Made by a program: the position numbers and the translations under genes. Below are positions 10,735-21,959 of a stretch of DNA of 64,000 nucleotides, in pieces. Source of the stretch: Larimichthys crocea (taxonomy: Eukaryota > Chordata > Actinopteri > Sciaenidae). The notes under the pieces were generated by a model, which had not been told where the DNA came from, did no database searches, and worked only from the letters and a program-made list of their open reading frames with translations. Every line of letters begins with the position of its first letter. The first letter of the stretch is position 1. Where the stretch lies: assembly GCF_000972845.2 (NCBI RefSeq), contig NC_040028.1, positions 12,744,244-12,808,243 on the forward strand, in the 5' to 3' direction.

Positions 10735-11944
10735 GATTTGTATTAGAAACAACTTTATTTTAGTTTACAGAATCGGTGGAGGCCATCAAATTCTTTTACA
10801 GAGACTAGAACATCAAATGGGCATCAAAGGAACCGCCCTAAGCTGGTTTAAGTCGTATTTCTTAGATCGATCTCAGTTTGTTCACGTCAATGATGAATCC
10901 TCCATGCATACCAAAGTTTGTCATGGAGTCCCACAAGGTTCTGTACTAGGACCACTTCTATTCAGTTTATATTTGCTTCCTCTAGGGAACATTATCAGGA
11001 ATCACTCCATTAATTTTCATTGTTGCCGATGACACCCAATTATAATTATCGATCATGTCTGATGAAACCAATCAGTTAACTAAACTCCAAGCATGCCTTA
11101 AGGATATAAAAAGTTGGATGACCAAAAATTTTTTGGTGTTAAATTCAGACAAAACTGAAGTTCTTGTAATTGGACCCAAACACCTCAGAAACTCTCTTTC
11201 TAGAGACTTAGTTACTTTAGATGGGATCACCCTGGCCTCCAGCTCCACTGTAAAGAATCTTGGAGTTGTTTTTGATCAGGATTTGTCCTTTAACGTCCAC
11301 ATAAAACAAATTTCGAGGACTGCATTCTTCCACTTACGTAACATCGCTAAAATCAGACGCATGATGCAGAAAAACTAGTCCACGCATTTGTTACTTCAAG
11401 GCTGGACTATTGTAACTCTTTGTTATCAGGCTGCTCCAATAAGTCTCTTAGGACTTTGCAGTTAATTCAGAATGCTGCTGCACGTGTTCTGACAGGAACC
11501 AAGATCAGAGATCACATCTCTCCTATTTTGGCTTCCTTGCATTGGCTACCTATTAAATCTAGAATAGAATTTAAAATTCTTCTCCTTACTTACAAAGCTC
11601 TTCATGGTCAGGCACCATCATATCTAAAAGAGCTCATAATACCTTACTACCCCTCTAGAACACTGCGCTCTCAGGACGCTGGGTTCCTTGTGGTTCCTAT
11701 AGTCTCCAAAAGTAGATTGGAATAGACCATCTATTGCACGTCTGTCTGTCCTGGGAGTGGGATCCCTCCTCTGTGGCTCTTCCTGAGGTTTCTTCCACAT
11801 TTTTCCCTGTTAAAGGTTTTTTGTGGGCAAGTTTGTCCTCACTCGAACCGAGGGTCTAAGGACAGAGGGTGTCACTCCCTGTACAGGCAAAATGTGTTTT
11901 GTGAATTTGGGGTATAGAAATAACATTTGATTTAATTTGATTTG
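10735..11944 (+). mobile_element. Decayed L2-like LINE, reverse transcriptase part and 3' end
   Basis: Three consecutive broken frames carry the LINE sequence in order: [18 protein letters not shown], then [19 protein letters not shown] (RT motif), then NFLVLNSDKTEVLVIGPK, then AARVLTGTKIRDHISPILAS and SLHWLPIKSRIEFKILLLTY. These are hallmark L2-clade segments. At the catalytic YADD the DNA reads TGTTGCCGATGACACC: two bases are missing, so the Tyr codon is lost and the frame shifts near 11028. A further break lies near 11370-11420. A 3' UTR with GAACCGAGGGTCTAAGGAC ends at 11944. The 5' end is truncated, as usual for LINE copies. Non-functional. Confidence 0.85.
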
Positions 11945-14540
11945 TAGGGCTGAAAAGGAGAACATACAGATCCTTTCTCTAGCTTTACTCTAGCCTTCAA
12001 AATAAGCAATCAAACAAGAGAAAACAACACTTTAAGGTTAACCATGTAGTGTAGCATAATAAAATATACAATAATATATAACAACATGAGACTGTTAATA
12101 AAACATCTCAGTTACATCTTTTGATTATAATTCAGGGTCTCCTAAATCTACAGTATGAATGTAACTGCTTAAATTCCTCCCCCTTTTATTTTGTGTGAGG
12201 TTAATCTAATTAGTATTAATCATATTATTTGGCCACTTAGAGGGAAGAACATCACATACATGCTATCATCTTTTAGAGTTATGACTAACCTTTTGACAAA
12301 CCTATTTATACATCCAGAACACATGAAGCAACACTAGCATTTATCTGTAGTCATATTTGTATCCACCTATCCAATAATCGCTCTCTTTTAGCTCCATTTT
12401 GGTCTACTCCTCCGTCTCTTTAGCTGCTACATGGTCCACCGTGGTCATCAGATAATTACTATCTGCCTGTTATTTGTTGCTAGAAAAACAGTGTACTGTG
12501 AGTTCATCGATGGGTTGCTCTCAGCATTATGGAGTGTTGTAGTGTCTTCTAGCTCATTTTAGTTTTTACGAGCTATAACTTTAATTTAGTTTACTCTCAC
12601 TGCCCATTTTAGCAGCTAAAGAGAACCAAAACAGCTAAAAGAAAGAATAGATGGACTATGAAGATGAATATTGGCTCCAAATAAATGATAATGTTCATCA
12701 GTATCTGTGGATGTGTTAATAGTTAACCCCTAACAAGTTACATAAAGATGCTAACATGTCAGCATTGTGTTTGTGGTCTATTCCGTTTCCATTTGTAGGT
12801 ATAGCTGTAGTGTAGTATAGCTTGGTTTGTCCCAGTAACCTTGAACTATTTGGAAATTAGCAGCAGTTATTCTGCAGAATACTCCTGACCGTTGGGGGTA
12901 GCATGTGGTTGTGATTACTTCCCTTAAATGACATGACATCTTCTCCACGCATGTTTCTAGAAACTAGCTTGTTGTAATTATTCAGACCCACTCTCAGTCT
13001 GACGGTCACTGTGTGGAGGTTCCACACATACACCAAACACAACAAGCCTGCCAAACACAACAAGCCCAGATGGGGAAAGGGTCGACTGCAAGACAGAGAT
13101 GCAGAGGATAATGTCATCTTTGTTTCCAGACTGTTTTTCCCCCTTGTACCGACTGACTGCTATGACTTAACAGTTTGGCCCTGGTGTGTGTCAAACCGGA
13201 GCTGGTGATGGTGATGATTCTTCTCTCTGTAGGTCTATGACACACACGCACTCATGCATGCACACTCATACAAACCCACATCTTCAGGTTCAGTTTCTTC
13301 AAAAGATCCCTCCTCCTCTGGAACAAACCGTCATGTCTCATTCCTGTTGGTTTCTTACTGTGTGTACCTCATTTATTCATCCATAAACACAAATTCTTTC
13401 ACCAATCATACCTTAATTGTATTGGCCTGTAGGAAGTGTCTAATAATTCCATTTATTTCTATACAATTAACTGAAAATGTAAACACCTGGGTAGCAATGT
13501 CAAAACAAATATATGAACTTAAAAACATGGATGTCAGTGCCGTATGTTCATGTGCATCCATCCAGCAGTTGTAGAGACCTTTTTAACTCTGAATTAAAAA
13601 TGTCAATCTGCTGATGGCAAGAGTAAACCCAATAGACCCTATAGTGCCCCACAGCACCTATTTAATATTTCACTATTGTGACCGTCATTTTAAAATAATT
13701 TCTAGTGTTTTACACAGAAAATAAAGTCCTGAGCTTTGCATTGCAGATAGTTTAGGCTGTCATCTATAAGCGGAACCAGAAATATGCAACATTATGTTAA
13801 TCTGTGTTATTTTTCACAACTGTAAATCTAAAAATCTTTCTGCCGACAAAGTGTCCCTGGGTTTTCAATCTTATGGAAGCTGTGTTACTGTGTTATGATG
13901 GAGATCCTGACCCACCGTGAAGAATGAAAAGAGACAAAAATGACAGCACACAATCTCCATCAGTAAACGGCAGGACTGGGGCAGTTCACCGAAGAGTCAG
14001 TAGGGTGGACTGACCAGGTTGCACCGACATTTCCATGTAAATTTGAAGATCTTGTCTCATTTAAGCCTATTACCACATTACTGTTTGTTATAACAGTGGA
14101 TTATATTCATAACCAGTTTAACCAGCTGAACTCTTGTCTGTTCATATAAAGGAGGTTCAGTGCTATTTAATTTTTCTCTCTGATGTGTGTTGAATCAGTC
14201 TAAAACAACAACAACAAAAAAAAGTTTGGAAAAAAGCATAATCATTAAGTTTAATACTCCAAACTTTGTGGATGTGGACATGACTGGTTTGTGTCATCCA
14301 AATCCTTTGGGATGAACTGCTGATGAACTGCTGACAAAATGCTGATATGCTGACGACAAACCAGGAATTATTGACGACCAGCAGTGCTCTGTGCAGGTTC
14401 CAACATTGGTAGAAGAGTGGAGGCTGTTGGAGAAGTAGATTCATGTCCAAGTTTTCAAATGAGATGTTCAATAGTGACGTATATAGTGACCATGTTTGCT
14501 TATCTTGTCTTTTCTGTATTTGTAGTGTGTAGTTTGGCTC
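11945..14540. other. Non-genic stretch
   Basis: AT-rich DNA with no recognisable gene or repeat family. The open frames at 12857-13117, 13254-13574 and 14163-14564 have no recognised similarity. Confidence 0.5.
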
Positions 14541-14544
14541 ACCA

Positions 14545-15090
14545 CTCACTGTACACAAAGCCAAAAGAGTTCAACACTGCCTCATTGAGTGTATTGTGCA
14601 ATCTGCTTCATGTGCTGCCTGTTGACCAAACATTTACCAACAGCTATCAGTGGATTACAAACTTCCTGACTGACAGGAGGCAGCAGGTGAGGCTGGGGGA
14701 CATCACATCCCTCATGTGTATGTGTGTGCTCACCAAATACTGCCCATGAGACTCGTGTTAAACTTCCTGCGACACCTCAAGAAGCAACCTGCCGCAATTG
14801 TACACCACCATCATTCAGTTTGTTCTCTGCTCTCAATCACTGTCCTGTTTGGACCAAAAGAGCAGCTTTTGTCATTTTCACACCTTCTTCATTAGCATGT
14901 TGTGCATTAGTAATACCAGTAAGATCACTAGTACTGATGGCAGGACCAAAAGTGTTCACTAGTACTGATAATGAGACTAAAAGTGTTCACTAACACTGAT
15001 AGTAAGATTGGCAACCAAACAGGACAGGAAGAGATTACAATGGACAGTCAGGACTGCAGAGAAGATCATCAGTGCCACCCATGTTGTGAC
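14545..15090 (+). mobile_element. Degenerate LINE remnant
   Basis: Scattered reverse-transcriptase-like peptides appear in several frames: a segment ending SYQWITNFLTDRRQQVRLGD at about 14635-14700, and downstream a segment reading WTVRTAEKIIS at about 15037-15075. Both match the usual order in fish LINE polyproteins. Too decayed to assign a clade. Confidence 0.6.
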
Positions 15091-15104
15091 CTAGTACTAT
15101 GAGG

Positions 15105-15189
15105 GGCTATGATGTGGCTTGGAGGTAGAGCGGGTCATCCAATAATCAGAAGACTGGTGGTTCGATCCCCTCTAGTCTGCATGTTGAAA
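15105..15189 (+). mobile_element. tRNA-derived SINE, 5' part, cut by the retrovirus
   Basis: Pol III promoter boxes are visible: an A box in TGGCTTGGAGGTAGAGCGGGT and a B box GGTTCGATCCC at 15159-15169. CTAGTCTGCATGTTGAAAG follows, then the retroviral LTR begins abruptly. The SINE 3' part resumes after the other LTR at 19785. This is not a true tRNA gene: there is no cloverleaf 3' half. Confidence 0.8.
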
Positions 15190-15643
15190 GGAAGAAAGTG
15201 TTCAGGAGCCTCTGATGTCTTATGCTGTATTATTTATTGACGTTTGGCCAAGGAGAACTAGAGACACTCTCAAAGTACACCTGAAGTGCTTGAGTCGGTC
15301 TCGCATTCTGACAAACTCGTGATGGTGGATATACTTTAAACCCAAAGATCACACCCCAAATACTATACGCCCCAGAATTAGTCAAAGAGAATGTCTTTAC
15401 TCTTGGAGGTGTTATTGTCAACATATTCTAGTCTGGGGACACAGATGTCCGCTTACGCAGATTGGAACGGCAACAACAAGCTATCTATTATGACTAGGAA
15501 GGCAGCAATAGGTCTCTTCGACCCTGGCCACCACAGTGTTGAGATATGGTGGCACCTAGTCAAAGACAAACAATTAATACTGCCAAGGACCACAAGGCTC
15601 ACACGTGGCCTCAAGTAACCTAAGGATAGAAAATTCCATAACA
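15190..15643 (-). repeat. 3' LTR of the retrovirus, truncated at its U5 end
   Basis: 454 bases match 19330-19781. On the minus strand it starts TGTTATGGAAT next to the polypurine tract. Compared with the complete LTR it lacks the last 48 bases, up to the expected AACA end. A poly(A) signal (AATAAA on the minus strand) lies at 15238-15233 and recurs at the same place in the other LTR. Confidence 0.88.
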
Positions 15644-15656
15644 ATCCCCTCTTATT
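15644..15656 (-). other. Polypurine tract
   Basis: The minus strand reads AATAAGAGGGGAT immediately before the TGTT start of the 3' LTR. This is the expected place and composition for the plus-strand primer. Confidence 0.75.
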
Positions 15657-16542
15657 GATCATAAGATCAATACTAACTACCGAATAATAATAATTACCAA
15701 ATTTAGAGACCACCAGGGAGTACAGTCAGAATGGGATTGACACAAACATTATAAAACATTCGTAATCACACAGAATTATTCAAAAGGACATCCATAAAAA
15801 TCACCTTTCAAACAAAGCAATCGGTTTAGATTAATTCATACAATCAGTGAAAAACTTTAAGAACCCCTCTTATGTACCCCATCATCCCATTCCCATGATG
15901 TGTGAGTTCCACTTTCAGGTCAACAAGGGCCTTTAAGCTAGCGAGGATCCCCTACAACACAAAGGTGTTAGAGAAGGTCATCAGGGAGGTCACAGATCAT
16001 GTGCAAATATGCCACTGGGAGAGGAGAAAGATCAAATTTATTTTATTTTCCATCACCTAGTAGATAAAACCCTAGCAATTAGAAGGGGTTCCATAAAACA
16101 ATTAATTTAACATTTCTAGAGCCAATTTCTTCTCTCTTTGAAATCAATCACAACAATCATCGTTGAAATCAAGATATTGCAAAATCTTCGACCCATGTAC
16201 ATTATGTACAGTAGAGGGTCACCACCATGGAGAGGTTACTAGCACATACGATGCATGGTGGCATGGAATCCATCTTCGTAGAACTTTTCCATGAACAGTC
16301 GATATCCATCAGTTGCATTTCATCATAACAAAATTGTAACTTTGAACTTTTAAGCATGTATTACATTACTGTGAAAACCATCATTGAAAATAGATTTTAA
16401 AACTGATTCATAAAATGGCAATTTCTAAATGATTAAAAATAACATCTCTTAGAATACTAAACAACCAGTAAAGCCAGAATCATCACATAAAGTTAACCTA
16501 AAATGGAACACAGAGGAAACAGAAAACATAGACACCCTCCAT
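15657..16542 (-). other. Retroviral 3' untranslated segment between env and 3' LTR
   Basis: About 890 bases with no recognisable coding sequence. It is unusually long for the space between env and the polypurine tract in simple retroviruses, so it may hold accessory remnants or a secondary insertion. Nothing in it is recognised. Confidence 0.55.
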
Positions 16543-17010
16543 TTACAGACCAATAGTCTCCTCTTCATCATTTTCACCAAGAGAAAGATCATCAAGGTCA
16601 AAGCCTCGAATCCTTTCCCCAAAACCTTCAAAATGATAATACCTCTTACCAACTGGATTGGCAACCTCTGGGCGTATACACACCTGGGGTGCTTGGACCA
16701 CTGACTTTGTTGTCTTCTTCACCATTAGTTTAATCAATGAGATCATACAAGTGCAGAGGAAAAGAATAAGGAGTCCACCGACAAATAGAGTAGTCAAAAA
16801 TTTAACTAACCCTGATCCCCATGACCCCAAGGTACCATAAAAATCCCCAAAGTTAAACCCATGTTTATCATGTAACTCTTTGATACCTTGAGCTGTGTCA
16901 TGCGCCATATCCATGACCTCAGCAGTCGCGTCGGAGATGTAGGAGCAACATTCAGTACCTATAACTTTACAAGTTCCTCCCTGTGCTGTCAACAGGAGAT
17001 CAAGCGCCAT
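16543..17010 (-). pseudogene. Retroviral env, TM (transmembrane) part
   Basis: TM is the fusion subunit of the retroviral envelope. The 155-codon open frame shows the CX6CC motif (Cys at residues 14, 21 and 22), preceded in the same frame by a Leu/Val-rich coil and an LQNRMALDLLL segment typical of gammaretroviral TM. A membrane helix of about 27 residues lies around residues 71-97 and is followed by a charged cytoplasmic tail ending in an acidic run. The frame is open from the stop near 17054 to 16543, but it is not the SU frame, so SU and TM cannot be made as one precursor from this DNA without a frame change. The start at 17010 is only the first ATG in frame. Confidence 0.85.
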
Positions 17011-17051
17011 ACGATTCTGTAAAGCTACAGTTTTAACTTCCTGCAGTGTGT

Positions 17052-18803
17052 TCAGCTAACATGGCTGGAGGCATTGAGATGATTCTCCAGGACTTTAGAC
17101 AGAGATTCAAGCTCCTGTTGAGTTATATACATACCGTACCAAGGCAAGAGGAAGCTGGCTATCTTTTGAGATGTTGAGATTTCTCTTTTATATTTATGTA
17201 GAGGCGGGTATAATGAAGCAATCTCAGCGGATTTCACTTCCCTGATCAAGGGAATTAGGTATGCTAAATAGCAGAGGCCATGAAACAACTCATAGGGCAT
17301 GCAGCGATAAGCTTTATCTCCACAGACTAGATACACTCTCTCAGGTAACGACGACTGTTTCAGAGTGACATTTACTACTGTATTACAACTGCTTTGTCCT
17401 AAATTATCAGGTCCGTCTCCTACTCCCTGAAAACACAAGGAAACATTTTGCAGCTCATGGGTGAACACCGGAGGCACATAAGTTGAGCAATCACGTTGTG
17501 GAGTTCGCTCCGTCTGTTGTGGCACTGAGCAGTTACGTTTCTGTATCTGAACTGACTCTATGGACCTAACACCGGACCACGGCTGCACAGAAACTAAGGC
17601 CTCCACCATTAAAGATGCAATATATGGTTGGGGAACACACACCTGATCTCCAAGAGGTTTTGAACAGTTTGTTTGGGCCAAAACTATTTGAACTCTATAT
17701 TCAAAACCTAATTTTACATACATCTGTATATGAATAATGCGAAAAAGTGTAGTATAATTGAAACCGCTCGGTAGGTACTGTTCATTAACTGTTTTAGCAA
17801 CGTATAAGGCAATTTCAGCATTACGTGAATACTTTGAAGAATCTACAGGGTAGGCAGGAGTATAGCACTCATCTGCTTCATCTTCAAATCTCATGGCCAA
17901 ATTATTCCAATTGAACATTTCATAATCCGTTCTAGTGAATGGAATTGGATGAGACATTGGTGAGTGTATGGACGAAGGCATATTTTGACATAGCCAACAG
18001 TTACTGAGATTACGATCGCGAGCATAATCAACCATTAGACTGAAGGCCAAATTAGTTTTTTGCACTAGAGTTTGAGAAACTTCACCTGTACCTCCATCAC
18101 GCCTTGTTGATTTAGGTTTGGCTGCCTCAAGTGTATTTATGGAAGAAAAATGACCAGCATAGAGAAACCTATCACCTTCATCTGTTTTTTCCTTATCAGA
18201 GGTTTTACAGCTGTGCGCCTCCCCTGGGAAATCTTGGTAATTAACATTCCACAATTTACAACCTGGGTCATTTTCCAATTGCAGTTTGGTGAAACACCAC
18301 AGCTCCAAAGGTTCAATCATAGATACTGTAGGTGTGAATGTTACCTTCATTAACCTGGATGCACTCAACTCCGTCTTAATCAGAGCTTTATCATGCGTTT
18401 TCCACGACCATTTACCTTGGGAGAAAATCAAGGGGTGAGCAACATAACAATCATTCTCATCACATCTGTCAATTGGACATTCAAACACAATAGACTTAAC
18501 AGTTCGTTTAGTTCGTAAGAGAGCAGGAAATACACATTTAGCAGTCAGATCAATCATCTTTCTTAAATCATCCGGTCCAATCTCGCAGCTTTTGTCATGC
18601 ACTCTCACACCACATCTTTCACGGGCCACAGTCAACCACACTTGCATACACTCATTCATGTATCTGAAGTCCCAGGATGGATTTCCAACACTAGAGTTAA
18701 CATTCATCTCAGCCATTTGCAGCTTCTCTCTCTCGAATGCTCCCTCATACGGCCACATGCCACTCGTCCATTCACACATAAGAGAAGTGAACGGAAATCC
18801 CAT
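17052..18803 (-). pseudogene. Retroviral env, SU (surface) part and start of TM
   Basis: A 583-codon open frame encodes a Cys-rich glycoprotein with several N-glycosylation sequons. It has a CWLC motif at residues 269-272, the SU disulfide-exchange motif that pairs with CX6CC in TM. A KYKR dibasic stretch near residues 537-540 is a candidate SU/TM processing site; a hydrophobic segment and a heptad-like Leu coil follow. The frame ends at 17052 just before the TM frame takes over, so there is one break at about 17052-17056. No convincing signal peptide starts this frame: a TAG lies just upstream of the ATG, and a second frame (18704-18943) overlaps the N-terminus, so a second break near 18.75 kb is possible. 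Otherwise the frame is intact over 1.75 kb. It resembles gammaretrovirus-type env; the exact family needs a search. Confidence 0.85.
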
Positions 18804-19261
18804 CCTTTCAGTCTACCGATGAGTCCAGCTGGCACATGCGGCGAAAACATTGCTTTGAATTGTGATATCTGGTCAGATGTGTATGTGTGTGTGCCTGCTC
18901 CGGCATGCTGCGTATCAATGACAGGTTGACCATCTAACTTCACGTTAGTTCTTCGATCTTCTACAGAAAGATGTTTTGTCTTTGACTTAGCTTTCGCTGA
19001 GTCAGTTTCTCACTTTAAATCAATATGCCGAATTGAACATCTAACTGGGATGTTTGTATGACACATACGTTCCAAACAAAGCCAGAGGTTTCAGCCAGGA
19101 CATTGTCCCCAAGACACTGAAGCTCCTGACCCCCTGGTGGGTCTTAGATGTTTTAATATTCCAGACAGATTAAATAAGCACATAGTTTTTTTAGGATTTC
19201 GTCAAACGCAGACATGGTAAGGCATAGTAATAAAACCTTACCACGTCTTTGTTCTGTTGAA
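18804..19261 (-). other. Retroviral leader between primer site and env
   Basis: About 460 bases where gag-pol would normally begin. One frame (18943-18704) may include displaced env N-terminal sequence. No gag motif such as a CCHC box is seen. Confidence 0.6.
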
Positions 19262-19279
19262 ATCCTGTTCATGACGCCA
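19262..19279 (-). other. Primer-binding-site-like sequence
   Basis: The minus strand reads TGGCGTCATGAACAGGAT two bases after the LTR end AACA. It starts with TGG, as all tRNA primer sites do. I cannot name the tRNA with confidence. Confidence 0.6.
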
Positions 19280-19281
19280 AT

Positions 19282-19781
19282 TGTTGTGGAGAAATTGCTG
19301 AAGTCAAAGGTCAATGGTGAGGTCAGGAGGGAAGAAAGTGTTCAGGAGCCTCTGGTGTCTTATGCTGTATTATTTATTGACGTTTGGCCAAGGAGAACTA
19401 GAGACACTCTCAAAGTACACCTGAAGTGCCTGAGTCGGTCTCGCATTCTGACAAACTCGTGATGGTGGATATACTTTAAACCCAAAGATCACACCCCAAA
19501 TACTATACGCCCAGAATTAGTCAAAGAGAATGTCTTTACTCTTGGAGGTGTTATTGTCAACATATTCTAGTCTGGAGACACTGTTGTCTGTTCATGCTAA
19601 TGGAACGTCAACAATTAGCTATCTATTATGTCTAGGAATGCAGCAACAGGCCTCTTCGACCCTGGACACCACAGTGTTGAGATATGGTGGCACCTAGTCA
19701 AAGACAAACAATTAATACTGCCGAGGACCACAAGGCTCACACGTGACCTCAAGTAACCTAAGGATAGAAAATTCCAAAACA
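19282..19781 (-). repeat. 5' LTR of the retrovirus, complete
   Basis: A 500-bp LTR starting TGTTTTGGAAT and ending CCACAACA on the minus strand, so it has the standard TG...CA ends within a TGTT...AACA inverted pair. It carries a poly(A) signal at 19378-19373. Differences from the 3' LTR are concentrated in one 100-bp patch. Confidence 0.88.
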
Positions 19782-19784
19782 CAT

Positions 19785-19866
19785 GGCAGCCAATGTCATC
19801 AGTGTATGAATGTGTGTGAATGGGTGAATGAGATATGTACCGTAAGTGCAGTCCATTTACCATTCA
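19785..19866 (+). mobile_element. tRNA-derived SINE, 3' part, displaced by the retrovirus
   Basis: CAATGTCATCAGTGTATGAATG through GTGCAGTCCATTTACCATT is the SINE tail, matching 4000-4081. About 40-50 bases of SINE that should lie between this and the 5' part at 15189 are missing. Confidence 0.75.
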
Positions 19867-21140
19867 CTAGCACTGTCCCAAGATGTTCATTAACACTGAT
19901 AGTAAGATCAAAAAGCCATTTGGGGTAGGAGACTATTTGGAGACTTACTAATACTACTATTAATTGTTGTTTTTATACATTTATGGATTATCTAGTACTA
20001 CTAATATGTTTGTTTTTTGCCTTACTGGTCAGGTCCAGACACCTACTAGTATTCTAAAATGCCATACTAGTACTGCCAAATTTTTTATACAAGATACTGT
20101 TTGATATCAAGCATGTGTCATAAATGCTCAAACAGCTCTTCACAGCCCCTTTCTTCCTCTATATAGACCACAGGCTCTCAGTGATGAAGTGCTGGAGCAG
20201 GAGAGCTTTTACGCCCCCTGGTGTTAACTAATTAAACTGACTGTTTTAAGACAGTTACAGCTCAGGTTCTTCAACTATGTTAAATGAAGTGTCTTTGATA
20301 ATATTAACCATGCTGATATGAAAGACAACAATGATTTAATATCAGTATGTGACAAGACAGAATTTACTCTTCATCATCAATGGCAGCATTTGATGTATAA
20401 TTAACAAGCTCAACATGATTCCTTGTCAACATACAGTATGTCTGATCTTACAGCAGTGTATTGACATGAGTGTGTGGGTAAATTCACGCACATTCACTAG
20501 ATGGCAGCAGAAGGCAGGATACTGAGGGCCAATCATGCTTCTCATAAACAACAAATCAGCATGCTGAAACAGGACAGGGTCTTCCCCAAACTGTTGTCTA
20601 AAATACAATAATAGCACGGTATGCAGCAGCATTCAAACTTCCCTTTATTAGAATTCATTTAAAAACATCAACATGGGTCAATAAAAAAGGCAGTACCTCA
20701 GCATTCCTACAATATAAACAATGTTACAGCATCTGACATCAGGATACAATGCAATGTATACACAGATTACATCAAGATATACATGAAAAGATAATGATGA
20801 TGGTCATATTCTTAAATTCACTGAGCAGTAATGTTGTGGAATTAGAACTGTAAAATCATGCTGCATACTTGTTTCCTTTATTTTGTCCACTTCCTGTAAT
20901 TCACCTCTTTCTTTTGGGATCAGATTTGTCCATCACCACATGTAAACACTCAGATCAGATCGACAATGACGGCATTCAGTGAGAGGAGGTCAAAGGGCAG
21001 AACATTGTGACTTCCTGACAGTGTTATTTTACACGGTTCAGAGAGCTTTTGTGATGCACACAGCCTGAATGTGTCGCTGCTGTGAGAGCAGCTCTGAGGT
21101 CAGAGGAGCGCATCACCAAACAGAGAGGACAAGTGACGAC

Positions 21141-21188
<48 letters not shown>

Positions 21189-21600
21189 GGGTTCATGTGA
21201 AAATCTCTCATTTCCTGAATTGTCTTGGCATTCAGACCTGGGAACTAAACCAGAGTTTAAACAAAACATTTACATAACAAAGAGGTGAGTGTTCCACAGA
21301 GAACAGGACTGCATGCAGCTCCCCTTTCCTCTTCTTGGTGTGGAGTGAAACAGACATCTATGCTGGGAGAAACACTTTATTAGTAAGGATAACGCAATAC
21401 CTGATCATTTCTGGCAGTTATAGAGTGTAGAATGGTAGAATGTTACCGTTGGATTATGGTGGCATCCACTGTGTGCTCGGGTCAGAAAGTAATATTGCTG
21501 AAGCAAAATAAGGTGTGAACACAAGACAATTTCTGTACTTTAGTAGAAGTGTCTGATGTTGGCACTTTCTACTTTTTATTTGATTTCAGTAAAAATCATG
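19867..21600. other. Non-genic stretch with a (CA)n microsatellite
   Basis: No gene is recognised. A pure (AC) run lies at 21143-21186. Confidence 0.55.
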
Positions 21601-21800
21601 TATTGAATTGAATTCAGTTTTATTTATATAGCACCATATCATAACAAAACTTATCTCATACATCTTTCCATATAGAACAGGTCTAGACTGTACTATATAA
21701 TATTATTTGAAGAGACTCAACAATTCCCACCCTGAACAAGCACGTGACGACAGTGGCAAGGAAAAACTTCCTTTAATGGGCAGAAATCATTAATAAAACC
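21601..21800 (-). mobile_element. L2-like LINE 3' end, minus strand
   Basis: Read on the minus strand, it has a GGAAGTTTTTCCTTGCCAC-like motif, then a GTCTAGACCTGTTC segment, and ends in TATATAAATAAAACTGAATT. This matches the 3' end of the L2-like element near 62.52-62.66 kb in the opposite orientation. No coding part. Confidence 0.75.
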
Positions 21801-21893
21801 TGACTCATTGTTGTGTGGGTTAACTGGTTGAGTTACAGTATGCAAAGTGCATGCAAAAATACTTAAAGTTGATAATATAAAATATTAATATTA

Positions 21894-21944
<51 letters not shown>
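21894..21944. repeat. (ATT)n microsatellite
   Basis: About 17 uninterrupted ATT units. Confidence 0.95.
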
Positions 21945-21948
<4 letters not shown>

Positions 21949-21959
21949 TGGTGTTGTCA

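Larger units (their letters stand above)
15190..19781 (-). mobile_element. Endogenous retrovirus, env-only provirus of 4.6 kb
   Basis: Two direct LTRs flank a minus-strand interior that has, in order, a primer-binding-site-like stretch, a short leader, a broken env and a polypurine tract beside the 3' LTR. Only about 460 bases separate the primer site from the env frame, and no gag, protease, RT or integrase sequence is present. The env type (CWLC in SU, CX6CC in TM) is that of gammaretrovirus-like viruses. It inserted into a SINE. The absence of gag-pol could come from reverse transcription of a spliced env RNA or from an internal deletion. As it stands it cannot replicate. Confidence 0.88.

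Noticed and set aside
15105..15189. True tRNA gene suggested by A and B boxes
   Set aside because: Only SINE-type sequence follows the B box; no acceptor stem or cloverleaf can be formed.
16543..18803. Identification as the domesticated fish env gene known as percomORF
   Set aside because: That gene is described as a stand-alone conserved gene. This copy sits between LTRs and is frame-broken, and I cannot compare sequences here.
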